Shown here piece after piece: positions 44,801 to 48,999 of a stretch of 64,000 nt of DNA (positions are counted from its first letter, which is position 1; every line of letters starts with the position of its first letter). The DNA comes from Mactromeris polynyma (lineage: Eukaryota; Mollusca; Bivalvia; Venerida; Mactridae), in the NCBI GenBank assembly GCA_032209605.1, contig JASFXZ010000052.1, positions 1,426,001-1,490,000 of the forward strand. Direction: 5' to 3'. The translations under genes were made by a program, and so were the position numbers. A model generated the notes under the pieces. It was not told where the DNA came from, did not search any database, and worked only from the letters and a program-made list of their open reading frames with translations.

Positions 44801-46385
44801 AAAAACTCAAGGTCAGGAAGAGGCTAAAGTTGTTAAAGGTTATCAGTATAAAAGTCATAGTGGTAAAAGTGTAGACTTCAAATCAGAACCGGCAGTTTTA
44901 CCTGTAACATCAAGTGAGACTGCTGGTCAGAGAAAAAGCGGGAAACGTATGGAAAAGTCTTCTGCAGGAAAATTAAAAACTACGGATTTCACTACTCAGA
45001 AAAGTGCTGCCAGAGCAGCATTCTTTAGTTCTTTGTCATCACCTCTAACACCCACAACCGTATCAACACCAGTGACATCAGTGTCATCATTATCAACTGA
45101 TTCACCAACAGAAGTTTATTCTAAGATCTCCCCAGGATCTAGTGTATCCCCTGTGCGGAGCACACCATCCCTAGTCCGTAGTTCAGCTGTAACCATGCCA
45201 ATAACCTCAGTGAGTACGTCAGTTAGTCAATCACATGCCTCATCTGTGTTAAAACCATCTAGTCTACCAGTTAGTGGTTCATCTTCGGTTGTTTCATCAC
45301 AAAAGTTTAGTCCCTCTTCACCATCAAATTCATCACAGGCAGGAACTTCTAGACCAAGAACAACATTTACGGCCATTCCGAAACCTTACTCCCCGACAAA
45401 ATCAACCCCTAGTCCACTGACCCCGGAATCCCCTAAATATCGCATTCCTCCTAGTCAGATGGCATTTGCTGGTGTTGATAATAATAGGAGAAGTTACCCT
45501 CAGTCAAAGTCAACCTCAAAAGATGCTAGACCGAAGAAGGTACCTCCTCCACCTCCACCAAGGAAGAGTAGTAGGTTGCCAGGGCATGCTGTAATGGCTG
45601 TCAATGCAGCAACTGCTAATGGACAACTTAAATCTAAATCAGCGGATTCTAAATTATTACAATCATCTATTTCCATGGATACTAAGAGGCAACCTGACAT
45701 CATAAAACCACCTAAACAATTTGCTAATATAGAATTAGAAACCAAAGTTGAAAGAAAGTCTAGTATAGGATCATTAAAACAATTTACCACCCCTTTGCTG
45801 GAGAGTAAACGCGACAAGTCTTTAGACAGGGAAACATCAACTGAAACTAAGGATCAAAAACCACCAGAAATGGTTGGGAAAAAATTCTCATCTTCTAACT
45901 TAGATTCTGCTGAAAAAGGGTTAAAAACTGTTGAAAAAGATATGACACTTCAAGGAGATGAACAGGTAGTGGAGGTTGGAGATACTCCCAGAAAAGTTGT
46001 AAATGGAAAAGTTACAAATATTAGTGCTGAGAAACTTTCCAGGTCGACAAGGGGAGATAGTGTTGAAAGTACAAGCAGCAGTTCTAGTAGTGCTGATTCT
46101 CAGCATGAAATGATCTGGGTTAAACAGAAGGATGAAGACACCGATGCAAGCTCCGCAGTGTCTCAGACTAGTGCAGATAGTACTGACCAACCAGCTCCCT
46201 CAATTTCAAGTTCACAGACATTATCAGATGATAAATCAAAAACTAGTGACTCTTCTGGAGGAAGAAAACCTCGTCCTCCACCTCCAGAAAGAAGATCTAG
46301 TTTATCTTCTAAGTCTAAAACTGAATCGGAACCTGAGGAGAAGGGACTGGCCGATCCTAAGGGCAGCATAGATAGATTAGTTTAA
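2697..46385 (+). CDS. SRCIN1/KIAA1217-like: SRCIN1/KIAA1217 (p140Cap / sickle tail) family scaffold protein, 16 exons, 5' incomplete
   Basis: Sixteen exons join with consistent phases into 1,444 codons ending in TAA at 46383-46385. In vertebrates this family (Src kinase signalling inhibitor 1 and sickle tail) consists of cytoskeletal scaffolds tied to actin, microtubule tips and Src signalling. Seen here, in window numbering: a short helical start with RYPQYAEKI (residues 1-36); a basic GRSRDPRRR linker; the conserved block LVFLIFRDETKKALLP through LTMSYLESPKRKIYILEP (95-175), the hallmark of the family; a Ser/Pro/Arg/Gln-rich linker (215-490); the helix DKMEHQLANLAAWVQTAV (about 496-513); a coiled-coil block (573-753) with SDVEGMALVLSHVTKQL and FLKDEPEKLDNSLKK, matching vertebrate KIAA1217 order; and a Ser/Thr/Pro-rich tail with PPPPPPRKSSRLPG. 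The family call is from remembered homologues, not a search. Missing: the true start codon and any exons left of 2697. An unrecognised exon inside the 17.5 kb intron cannot be excluded. Confidence 0.9.
3215..3290 (-). repeat. tRNA-like SINE head (minus)
   Basis: On the minus strand it reads GGCTCAATGGTGGTGC (A-box-like) and, 35 bp later, AGTTCAATCCCC (B-box-like). It does not fold into a clean tRNA cloverleaf, so a tRNA-derived SINE remnant is more likely than a tRNA gene. Confidence 0.45.
5460..5800 (+). repeat. Dispersed 'AAACTTGGTGTATAG' repeat, about 142-bp tandem copies
   Basis: AAACTTGG recurs at 5496, 5641 and 5781, i.e. every 140-145 bp. The copies share TTTTGGGTTTGTT and AAGGTCAAGGTCAC. 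Related copies lie at 1-125, 33,345-33,400 and 36,030-36,270. This family is familiar from bivalve genomes (recall, not search). Confidence 0.7.
8711..10665 (+). repeat. 30-bp minisatellite, 65 units
   Basis: Unit begins CATCTACGCTCTCAGCTTCC and continues TGGACCCTTG. 49 units run from 8711, the last stretched to 35 bp by a 5-bp insertion at about 10,171-10,180; 16 more follow in shifted register to 10665. Almost all variation is at two CpG/TpG sites (ACGCT/ATGCT and CTCGC/CTTGC). A few other changes occur (TGAACCC, CTCGGC, CCCAGC, TTGACCC). The period is a multiple of three and lacks stops in all three + frames and one minus frame, which creates long apparent reading frames. It sits in an intron and shows no splice context, so I do not call a protein. 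Confidence 0.97.
10680..12660 (+). other. Intron sequence between the 30-bp and 21-bp arrays
   Basis: Unique, AT-rich, no convincing exon. A somewhat GC-richer patch at 11,640-12,200 has short open frames in both directions. One contains AWNALPS, faintly like the end of a LINE reverse transcriptase, but this is too weak to call. Confidence 0.4.
12672..13887 (+). repeat. 21-bp minisatellite, about 57 units
   Basis: Unit approximates ATAAGACCTTCAGCATATGGC. Variants are zoned: GGCATAAGACCTTCAGC units first (12.78-13.0 kb), then ACATATGGCATAATACC (13.0-13.3), then ATTGCACAAGACC (13.3-13.5), then ATTGCATAAGACTTTC (13.54-13.73), with degraded units at both ends. The period is a multiple of three and four of six frames lack stops. 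No splice context for a protein. Confidence 0.96.
14620..14945 (+). repeat. Diverged ~30-bp tandem array, about 11 units
   Basis: Units approximate GAGGTATTATGGTCTAGGGG followed by TATTTGAAT. They differ at many positions, so the array is older than the 30-bp array at 8.7 kb and unrelated in sequence. Confidence 0.85.
16677..16830 (+). repeat. tRNA-derived SINE
   Basis: TGGTCAAGCAGTTATGG (A-box-like), then CTGGTTCAAATCCCATC (B-box-like), followed by GAAAGCCATCTAGCTTTAGG and GGAAGGTCTG. That body resembles molluscan tRNA-SINEs, which have GAAGCCATCCAGCTGGCTTA-type sequence (recall). Confidence 0.6.
19974..20080 (+). repeat. Dispersed ~105-bp repeat, copy 1
   Basis: Shares GTATTTCTCTTGAACAA, ACACAAAATTCTGCCTTGGG and TTTGTCGGATACnTA with 21,014-21,118 in the same orientation. 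The two copies flank exon 2 of the + strand gene. Confidence 0.75.
20325..20499 (+). CDS. SRCIN1/KIAA1217-like: SRCIN1/KIAA1217-like exon 2
   Basis: Acceptor TTTATTTCAG ends at 20324 and donor GTGTGT starts at 20500. Enters phase 0, leaves after one base of a Gly codon. Encodes a basic linker beginning GRSRDPRRRATVGY and ending near RSPPSVDKPP. The phase match to both neighbours is the main support. Confidence 0.88.
21014..21118 (+). repeat. Dispersed ~105-bp repeat, copy 2
   Basis: Direct-orientation partner of 19,974-20,080, about 1.04 kb away, with scattered substitutions. Confidence 0.75.
21723..21906. mobile_element. 184-bp inverted-repeat element (MITE), TA-flanked
   Basis: Starts TA|CAGTTAAACCTTGATAATAA and ends GATGTTTAACTA|TA, with internal AAGACCACCT and AGGTGGTCTTATTATCGAGG as matching inverted segments. 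TA on both sides and a CAGTTAAACC-type end point to the Tc1/mariner-pogo superfamily (inference). Partial relatives are at 5155-5276, 24,222-24,288 and 55,258-55,422. Confidence 0.7.
23031..23961 (+). repeat. 39-bp minisatellite, about 24 units
   Basis: Unit reads TGTACAATCTGGGCATGGAA then GTATATACTCCACACTCCC. Two 36-bp variant units (near 23,300 and 23,454) lack TGT and carry GGGTATGAAAG. They are 153 bp apart (36 + 3 x 39), a sign of four-unit duplication. No stop codon occurs in any of the six frames of the consensus. Lies in the intron between exons 2 and 3. Confidence 0.97.
24005..24330 (+). other. TCTCAAA/GAGTTTT-rich patch and MITE fragment before exon 3
   Basis: 24,005-24,180 is built from recurring TCTCAAA and GAGTTTTnTCTCAAA words of unclear origin. 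24,222-24,288 is a fragment of the GGTGGTC inverted-repeat element, ending GAGGTTCTACTG only about 46 bp before the exon 3 acceptor. Confidence 0.5.
24335..24533 (+). CDS. SRCIN1/KIAA1217-like: SRCIN1/KIAA1217-like exon 3: conserved AIP3-like core
   Basis: Acceptor TTTTCTAG ends at 24334, donor CAG|GTAAGA. This exon holds the most diagnostic stretch of the family: GLVFLIFRDETKKALLP, then THLDTVRAMFVRSFPGKLT and a tyrosine-rich end (NIYYQLEDLR). Vertebrate KIAA1217 has a closely parallel block (LVFL..DET....LP..., SL DTV.ALFV..FP..LT, LES....IYI.......YYEL.D.R). Ends two bases into an Arg codon. Confidence 0.95.
25900..25965 (+). repeat. Short direct repeat with TCAAGGTCA words
   Basis: GTCAAGGTCACACATAGATG occurs twice, 31 bp apart, followed by TCAAATGTC in both copies. 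It is embedded in the dispersed repeat family with AAGGTCAAGGTCAC. Confidence 0.75.
27055..27110 (-). repeat. tRNA-like SINE head (minus)
   Basis: On the minus strand TAAGAGGTAGATCAGCGTCAG is followed by GGTCGGGAGTTAGAGCCCC, similar to the 3' half of a tRNA with a B-box-like core. Not a complete tRNA. Confidence 0.4.
27530..27740 (+). repeat. tRNA-like SINE
   Basis: GCTCATTGGTCAAGTGTTCA then CACGGGTTCAATCCACAGC give A- and B-box-like elements 35-40 bp apart, with an unrelated body after them. No tRNA acceptor pairing. Confidence 0.45.
28248..28407 (+). CDS. SRCIN1/KIAA1217-like: SRCIN1/KIAA1217-like exon 4
   Basis: Acceptor TTTGCAG ends at 28247 and donor GTATTT follows 28407. Completes the split Arg and continues DIKDRTVLRVHE, which matches the end of the conserved AIP3-like block (vertebrate RNIQDRSLLKVY). 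It then passes into a flexible Gly/Pro/Ser linker. Ends in phase 0. Confidence 0.92.
28408..29332 (+). other. Intron 4, proximal part
   Basis: AT-rich. The segment 28,550-28,690 (with CTGATTGGTTG and AAATTGACCAATGACAAGGC) resembles 59,617-59,695 on the other side of the window, so it is probably a dispersed repeat. Nothing else recognised. Confidence 0.4.
29333..29608. repeat. Permuted inverted duplication
   Basis: Segment A (29,333-29,393) is repeated inverted at 29,498-29,559 with a few changes. Segment B (29,397-29,442) is repeated inverted and perfectly over 46 bp at 29,563-29,608. A plain inverted repeat would give A-B...B'-A'; here the order is A-B...A'-B'. The spacer is about 55 bp. 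Confidence 0.88.
29970..30443 (+). CDS. SRCIN1/KIAA1217-like: SRCIN1/KIAA1217-like exon 5: disordered linker
   Basis: Acceptor TTGTTTTAG ends at 29969 and donor GTAAGT starts at 30444. 158 codons, phase 0 on both sides, so the exon could be skipped without a frameshift. The product is rich in Pro, Ser, Arg, Tyr and Gln (SPARTAYERSRSLTPDP; PSPRQGQRQTYPRQAMSPP; NYDYIQ). It has several SP/TP sites and tyrosines of the kind phosphorylated in p140Cap-type scaffolds; phosphorylation itself is inference. Confidence 0.9.
30444..30910 (+). other. Intron 5, before the transposon
   Basis: AT-rich sequence with no gene or clear repeat. Confidence 0.4.
30913..32360. mobile_element. 1.45-kb non-autonomous pogo-like DNA transposon
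   Basis: Begins TA|CACTGCAACTCCGTTATACC and ends CGGTATATCGGAGTTGCAGTG|TA; the terminal 26-28 bp are inverted repeats with two mismatches. A second inner motif, ATATCCGACCGCGGTATA, occurs near both ends. TA flanks fit the TA target duplication of Tc1/mariner-pogo elements, and the CA(C/G)TGnAACTCCG-type end fits pogo/Tigger (inference). The inside is GC-richer than the host intron and has GACGCGGCGCCTTTG twice (about 31,547 and 31,632), but no transposase frame. Lies wholly within intron 5 and was probably mobilised by an enzyme from elsewhere. Confidence 0.85.
32480..32575 (-). repeat. tRNA-like SINE head (minus)
   Basis: Minus strand reads GGCAGAGTGGAAGAGAGGAA, then CCAGAGGTCGTGAGTTCGAATCCCATC, a good B-box. 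The acceptor stem does not pair well, so SINE remnant rather than functional tRNA. Confidence 0.5.
32843..33020 (+). CDS. SRCIN1/KIAA1217-like: SRCIN1/KIAA1217-like exon 6
   Basis: Acceptor CTTTCCAG ends at 32842; donor GTAGGT starts at 33021. 59 codons plus one base. Low-complexity linker (GARASTVVTPQRATGAPPP, then Ser/Thr/Pro/Gln). Phase 1 exit joins the next exon to give Arg. It starts only 480 bp downstream of the pogo-like element in the preceding intron. Confidence 0.86.
33021..33728 (+). other. Intron 6
   Basis: Contains a ~36-bp tandem repeat (33,085-33,202), a TCTG microsatellite at 33,316-33,330, and a copy of the CAAACTTGGTGG dispersed repeat to about 33,400. The rest is unique. 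Confidence 0.5.
33085..33202 (+). repeat. ~36-bp tandem repeat, about 3.3 units
   Basis: Units share ACACATTTTAACATATCTT and TGCTATCTCC(A/G)TG, with small indels. Confidence 0.85.
33729..33909 (+). CDS. SRCIN1/KIAA1217-like: SRCIN1/KIAA1217-like exon 7
   Basis: Acceptor ATTATAG ends at 33728 and donor CAG|GTACCG follows 33909. Reads RERSPVGRHSMPFSAVPY and then RELVPRPRSMTPSPMDANGN. Disordered linker with RS/SP motifs. The exit phase (two bases of Arg) joins exactly to exon 8. Confidence 0.88.
33910..35067 (+). other. Intron 7
   Basis: Holds a tRNA-like SINE head at 34,130-34,200 (GGTCCTGGGTTCAGACCCGG) and one copy of the dispersed repeat shared with 53,038-53,222 (34,737-34,912). No exon. 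Confidence 0.5.
34737..34912 (+). repeat. Dispersed repeat, copy in SRCIN1/KIAA1217-like intron
   Basis: Shares CAGCCAGAATCCTGAGGGTC, GACTTTTTGGAAATT and GTGCTGAnTCTCA with 53,038-53,222, in the same order and + orientation. Confidence 0.8.
35068..35219 (+). CDS. SRCIN1/KIAA1217-like: SRCIN1/KIAA1217-like exon 8: conserved helix
   Basis: Acceptor TTTTCAG ends at 35067; donor GTAAGT starts at 35220. Begins DRIDKMEHQLANLAAWVQTA, which aligns with the conserved vertebrate segment R.R.QAMEKQIASLTGLVQSAL. A Ser/Thr-rich spacer follows. Ends one base into a codon. Confidence 0.93.
35220..37547 (+). other. Intron 8
   Basis: Contains a two-copy dispersed repeat at 35,950-36,290 that starts TATACGCCCGTTTGAAAAAC and has ATCTTTACCAAACTTGGTGA twice, about 140 bp apart. 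This is a familiar molluscan repeat (recall). Otherwise AT-rich, no exon. Confidence 0.5.
35950..36290 (+). repeat. Dispersed 'CGCCCGTTTGAAAAACGGG / CCAAACTTGGTGA' repeat
   Basis: CCGTTTGAAAAACGG is a perfect 15-bp near-palindrome at the start. Two ~140-bp copies share ACCAAACTTGGTGAAAATGT and ATCTCGGCCAAGTTCGATAA. GC-richer than surrounding intron. Confidence 0.75.
37548..37589 (+). CDS. SRCIN1/KIAA1217-like: SRCIN1/KIAA1217-like exon 9: 42-bp microexon
   Basis: Acceptor ACATTGCAG ends at 37547; donor GTATAC starts at 37590. Only 42 bp, phase 1 on both sides, encoding LETEKFEHEELLQ between split codons. Because it is symmetric it can be skipped in frame (exon 8 'A' plus exon 10 'GA' still gives Arg), so it is a likely cassette exon. 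Support is phase consistency plus good splice sites; no homologue was recognised for the residues. Confidence 0.75.
37590..38201 (+). other. Intron 9
   Basis: No gene. A small cluster of three AATCTCCCG words lies at 38,098-38,153. Confidence 0.4.
38202..38383 (+). CDS. SRCIN1/KIAA1217-like: SRCIN1/KIAA1217-like exon 10: coiled coil
   Basis: Acceptor TTATTTTAG ends at 38201; donor GTACTG starts at 38384. Encodes GLVEVSPDGAPRLSQDMKM followed by a heptad-like helix rich in Leu, Gln and Arg (SIKQQADALRNDLRSLRRLQ). It corresponds to the vertebrate segment MRRSVAELRLQLQQMRQLQ. Ends in phase 0. Confidence 0.93.
38384..39215 (+). other. Intron 10 with tRNA-like SINE
   Basis: At 38,740-38,815 GTCCATAGAGCACTCGCCTG and GGTTATAGGTTCGAATCTAC give A- and B-box-like motifs. 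The flanks do not form a tRNA acceptor stem, so a tRNA-SINE extending to about 38,910 is likely. Rest unremarkable. Confidence 0.5.
39216..39334 (+). CDS. SRCIN1/KIAA1217-like: SRCIN1/KIAA1217-like exon 11
   Basis: Acceptor TTCCTTGTAG ends at 39215; donor GTAAGG starts at 39335. Reads EALSTVPGAEHLLIRQQRSE and VDVMYRIYLEDKALADKEL. It parallels the vertebrate 'R..VLVEQERQKYLHEEEKI...' helix. Leaves after two bases of a Cys codon. Confidence 0.93.
39335..41509 (+). other. Intron 11
   Basis: AT-rich. Contains a foldback element (40,606-40,936). ACCTACC(C/T)A words at 39,385-39,665 may mark a degraded repeat. No exon recognised. Confidence 0.45.
40606..40936. mobile_element. Foldback/MITE-like element with ~80-bp inverted arms
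   Basis: Left arm (about 40,606-40,684) is the inverse of the right arm (about 40,857-40,936). The shared core in the right arm is ATCAAAATGGCCGACA...GGGAGGTAAATATTGTAGA. Spacer about 170 bp. No open frame; the exact ends and target duplication are unclear. Confidence 0.75.
41510..41640 (+). CDS. SRCIN1/KIAA1217-like: SRCIN1/KIAA1217-like exon 12: conserved DVE..A motif
   Basis: Acceptor CATGTACAG ends at 41509; donor GTGAGT starts at 41641. Encodes LEHAVEELRSDVLSRQCRVQ then MSDVEGMALVLSHVTKQLGD. Vertebrate KIAA1217 has L.DVEDGAFLLRQVGEAVATLKGEFP at the same place, making this one of the strongest family matches. Confidence 0.95.
41641..42139 (+). other. Intron 12
   Basis: No exon. A weak tRNA-like A-box (TGGTCCAGTGGTTAAG) at about 41,849 lacks a good B-box. 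Confidence 0.35.
42140..42215 (+). CDS. SRCIN1/KIAA1217-like: SRCIN1/KIAA1217-like exon 13
   Basis: Acceptor TTATTGCAG ends at 42139; donor GTAAGT starts at 42216. 76 bp reading VRFPQIQDRLKHVMAAEMEV then IVREEK. Matches vertebrate 'EFPTLQNKMRAILRIEVEAVRFLKEEP' across this exon and the next. Confidence 0.94.
42216..43209 (+). other. Intron 13
   Basis: Holds the 34-bp array at 42,309-42,487 and a 19-bp direct duplication (TGTCTAGCCTAAATTGAT) at 42,893-42,927. Otherwise AT-rich unique sequence. Confidence 0.5.
42309..42487 (+). repeat. 34-bp tandem repeat with GGTACCCGG, about 5 units
   Basis: Units share TGGTACCCGGACCAGCACAC then TAAAATTGTGnCT. The last two units are more diverged. Not related to the other 34-bp array at 54.2 kb. 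Confidence 0.92.
43210..43293 (+). CDS. SRCIN1/KIAA1217-like: SRCIN1/KIAA1217-like exon 14
   Basis: Acceptor TTCTTGTAG ends at 43209; donor GTTGGT starts at 43294, a weaker donor than its neighbours. Encodes FLKDEPEKLDNSLKKCKKLT then GTLFTLK. Aligns with vertebrate FLKEEPHKLDSLLKRVRSMTDVLTMLRR. Confidence 0.93.
43294..43855 (+). other. Intron 14
   Basis: AT-rich; nothing recognised. Confidence 0.35.
43856..44003 (+). CDS. SRCIN1/KIAA1217-like: SRCIN1/KIAA1217-like exon 15
   Basis: Acceptor TTTATTTCAG ends at 43855; donor GTAATT starts at 44004. Encodes LASVQEHRPPQTVALSMQAK and ends HEARLHGIQ in phase 0. Helical region leading to the tail. Confidence 0.88.
44004..44459 (+). other. Intron 15 with 12-base G run
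   Basis: A run of 12 G at 44,216-44,227 is the only notable feature. Such runs vary in length and may be mis-sequenced. Confidence 0.5.
44460..46385 (+). CDS. SRCIN1/KIAA1217-like: SRCIN1/KIAA1217-like exon 16: long C-terminal tail and stop
   Basis: Acceptor CACTTGCAG ends at 44459 and an open frame of 641 codons runs to TAA at 46383-46385. It starts with a basic helix (AAETARQIKKKITTQQESLR). It then becomes a disordered tail dominated by Ser, Thr, Pro and Lys, with two proline tracts: PPPPPPRKSSRLPG at about 45543-45584 (vertebrate family members have PPPPPPRRSYLPG in a comparable place) and RPPPPERRSS near 46271. Such tracts are candidate SH3 or EVH1 ligands, which fits a Src-linked scaffold; binding is inference. 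One exon encodes about 44% of the visible protein. The ending DRLV could act as a PDZ ligand, which is a weak suggestion. Confidence 0.93.
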   Translation, partial: AAETARQIKKKITTQQESLRFGKTLELATKALKPHGAVPTSQPGEITTAVSHSPSNGDDASIISFAMPMSTSTPKSAGQPSTSKPESSATSPSMAYPVMSLIRAMSPKSEQASGKTQGQEEAKVVKGYQYKSHSGKSVDFKSEPAVLPVTSSETAGQRKSGKRMEKSSAGKLKTTDFTTQKSAARAAFFSSLSSPLTPTTVSTPVTSVSSLSTDSPTEVYSKISPGSSVSPVRSTPSLVRSSAVTMPITSVSTSVSQSHASSVLKPSSLPVSGSSSVVSSQKFSPSSPSNSSQAGTSRPRTTFTAIPKPYSPTKSTPSPLTPESPKYRIPPSQMAFAGVDNNRRSYPQSKSTSKDARPKKVPPPPPPRKSSRLPGHAVMAVNAATANGQLKSKSADSKLLQSSISMDTKRQPDIIKPPKQFANIELETKVERKSSIGSLKQFTTPLLESKRDKSLDRETSTETKDQKPPEMVGKKFSSSNLDSAEKGLKTVEKDMTLQGDEQVVEVGDTPRKVVNGKVTNISAEKLSRSTRGDSVESTSSSSSSADSQHEMIWVKQKDEDTDASSAVSQTSADSTDQPAPSISSSQTLSDDKSKTSDSSGGRKPRPPPPERRSSLSSKSKTESEPEEKGLADPKGSIDRLV

Positions 46386-48990
46386 TGTTATGTAGTATTA
46401 TAGTTTGTATGTTTGTTTACTCCATCCATTTCTTTTGGATGATACTCATTTTGTATGATGTTTAGATGTTGGTGTTATTTGATATATAAAAAAATAATTT
46501 AACTCTTTATCTGTCTCACTGATTGACACATATGTGCAAAAACTTGGGATTGTTGAACTTGTGAATGCATTTTTAGGTTTTGGTGAAAATATTTTTAGAA
46601 TCATCTTATTCCATAGCATTTACCCACAGGAGTTTGCGACAATCTTCGATCTTTTGATATACTATGGAAATATTTTCTTTTCAACCCATGGAATCTAGAG
46701 GAAATCTATCTTACTTGCTTGAAGTATCCGACTTTAAAAGTACATCTGTGTGGCTGTTGTCATGTTTTGTAATTGCTATAGGCATAAATGGGTATGAAAT
46801 GTTAAATATTGCTGTAGTCAGCTGTCTATTTGTTCAAATAGTGCAATATATCTGTGTTTAAATTATTCGACTGTTAGTATTTAATCTCAACTGTTGATTT
46901 GAGTTAACTCTTTTTTGAAATGACTTATTTTGTTTGAAGTCTTATTAAGATTGGTCACTGTGCATTTTTCAAACATAAATTCTCATCTGAAAAAAAATTC
47001 TTTTTAAGTGTTGGTCTTGAAAAATTATATTTTCTGGTAAAGCTTTTACTTATTCTAAGCTGATTTCTGTCCATAGTGAGATCCTTTATGCCTCTACATG
47101 GTATGGTATGCCATTGACGGTACATTTACTCTTGTCATTTGGCAGTTTACAGTTAGTTGGCAGACAGTGATAGCTGAAACTAAAGGGAGTCATAAATTTA
47201 TTGTGTAAATGTTGTTTGAAAGAATTTTGTTCAAGGTTGTGTTATGGTGTACAATGTGTTGCTATGGTGGCATGTGGGTGACATGTGAGTGGGAAAATTA
47301 TGTTGTGGTTACCATGACGATTTTTTCCCTCTCATGTCATGTTAAGGCCACCATAGTTTTACACATAATATTACTTTGTGTTCCTCTAAAAATAAATTCC
47401 AAAATGTGTTCAATATAAGTTGCTGCCGACAGAGCCTGGTAAAATAGTGTAATGGTCATTAATGATAACAGTATTGTTAAAATATTGCTACTTGTAAGTT
47501 AGGCTTGTTTCGAGACTTATAAGTGGAGGCAGATTTTAAACTATTCAAACCACAAGTAAAACAAAGAATTGTATTACTAAATTTTGATTGGTAATAAATA
47601 TGTTGCAGTCAACATAACCACAACTTTTTACATAGATACAGTCTTTCTATATTCAACTGAATTTTAAACATTATTTAACCGAGCTTTTCATGCTTTTGTG
47701 AATAAACATGATCAATTTATAAATTATTGTGCATATTGATGCCAAATATATATAACATGATAAGCTTCTGACAACTTTAAATCATGTAAGGGAAATATGA
47801 TAATTACTAATTCGCTGGGTAAAGTGGAGTAGTTATAATACTGAAAGTGTAGTTACCGTAGTTACCTGCAAAACTAACCAGGCCCATGCTTAAATTTGTG
47901 TTGGACGACGGATTCTTAGCGACACCATTTTAGAATAAAAATCAGAACAGATTTGTAACAAAGTCACAATATTATACATAATCGTATCTATAGGAATCAG
48001 TTCAAATATGAATAAGCGACAGCGATGTTCAGACAAAATGTGTTCAACTGAAATGATGTGTCATCTATATTAGTGTGTTCTACTTGAAAAATTGGCAATT
48101 CTAGTGATGTTGTGCCAATCTCACTTGAAGTCAGTTTACATTGTATTAAAGGGAAACATTTAGAGTTGATCAGTGAGTAGTGATCTATGTTATGAAGCTT
48201 TATGTACATTGCTTGCAATATTTATTGAAATTTAGACTGTTACGTATATTACAGATATTTGATACTTTCAATTTCTCAGTATTATGTGTAAATCAAATTA
48301 AAACTATGAAGAATTTCACCATGTTTTTGCCCTATATGCATTGTACCAGTAAGTACATGTAAAATGATACTTCCATATTTGACCTGTGTTGTTTGTTGTT
48401 GTTTGGTTGTGTGATTCCTTTGCAAGTTTCATAATACAGTCGCCACTCATTACTCCATTGATGCAGTTTAAGATGTCGTGTTTATTTAATCAGGAAATTT
48501 TTGTCCTTTATTTCTGTTTGTAATTTCTAAATTAAGAAATTTATTTTTAAAGTCTCCTTACAGATTGGTTAATTTTTTTGTCATCAAATTATCTTGGGTT
48601 TCTTTAGGCACAATACTCGATAGATCCTTTAACTTATGGTTTGACATATAGTGGTTGATCATGAACCAAACACTTGGGTTCTTGACTACGCGAGACTGGT
48701 GCCGACATTCACACTTCAATATATAAAATAAATACAGGATTTCAACTTCGCTGATTCAATATTGATAATGTTGAAATAGTGAATTTGAAATCTTGACCTT
48801 AGGAGTCAGCACCGGTCTTGAATACATACCAGTGTACCAGACTACAATGTTTGTAAGTAGGGATGATAACCTAGTTATGAACATTTTCAATAACCTTTAG
48901 TTGGCTTTAGCTAGGTCAAAATTCCACATGAAGCAATAAGTATCGACTGTATTCAGAGAAAGTATACCAAGTATACAAGAACGTAGAAAT
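46386..48990 (+). other. 3' UTR of the SRCIN1/KIAA1217-like gene and tail-to-tail gap
   Basis: AT-rich and without convincing coding. Several AATAAA hexamers on this strand could end the transcript: 47391-47396, 47593-47598, 47701-47706, 47934-47939 and 48727-48732. Which one is used cannot be told from sequence. If the last is used, the transcript ends within about 250 bp of the end of the opposing PRKAG gene. Confidence 0.55.
48727..48732 (+). terminator. Candidate polyadenylation signal (AATAAA), most distal for + gene
   Basis: AATAAA followed within 40 bp by mixed T/G sequence. It is one of five canonical hexamers in the 3' region and the last before the opposing gene's own signal. Usage is not shown by sequence. 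Confidence 0.3.
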
Positions 48991-48999
48991 AAACAGAAG

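Noticed and set aside
45500..45817. 105-codon minus-strand frame opposite the last exon
   Set aside because: It is a shadow of the well-supported + strand coding exon.
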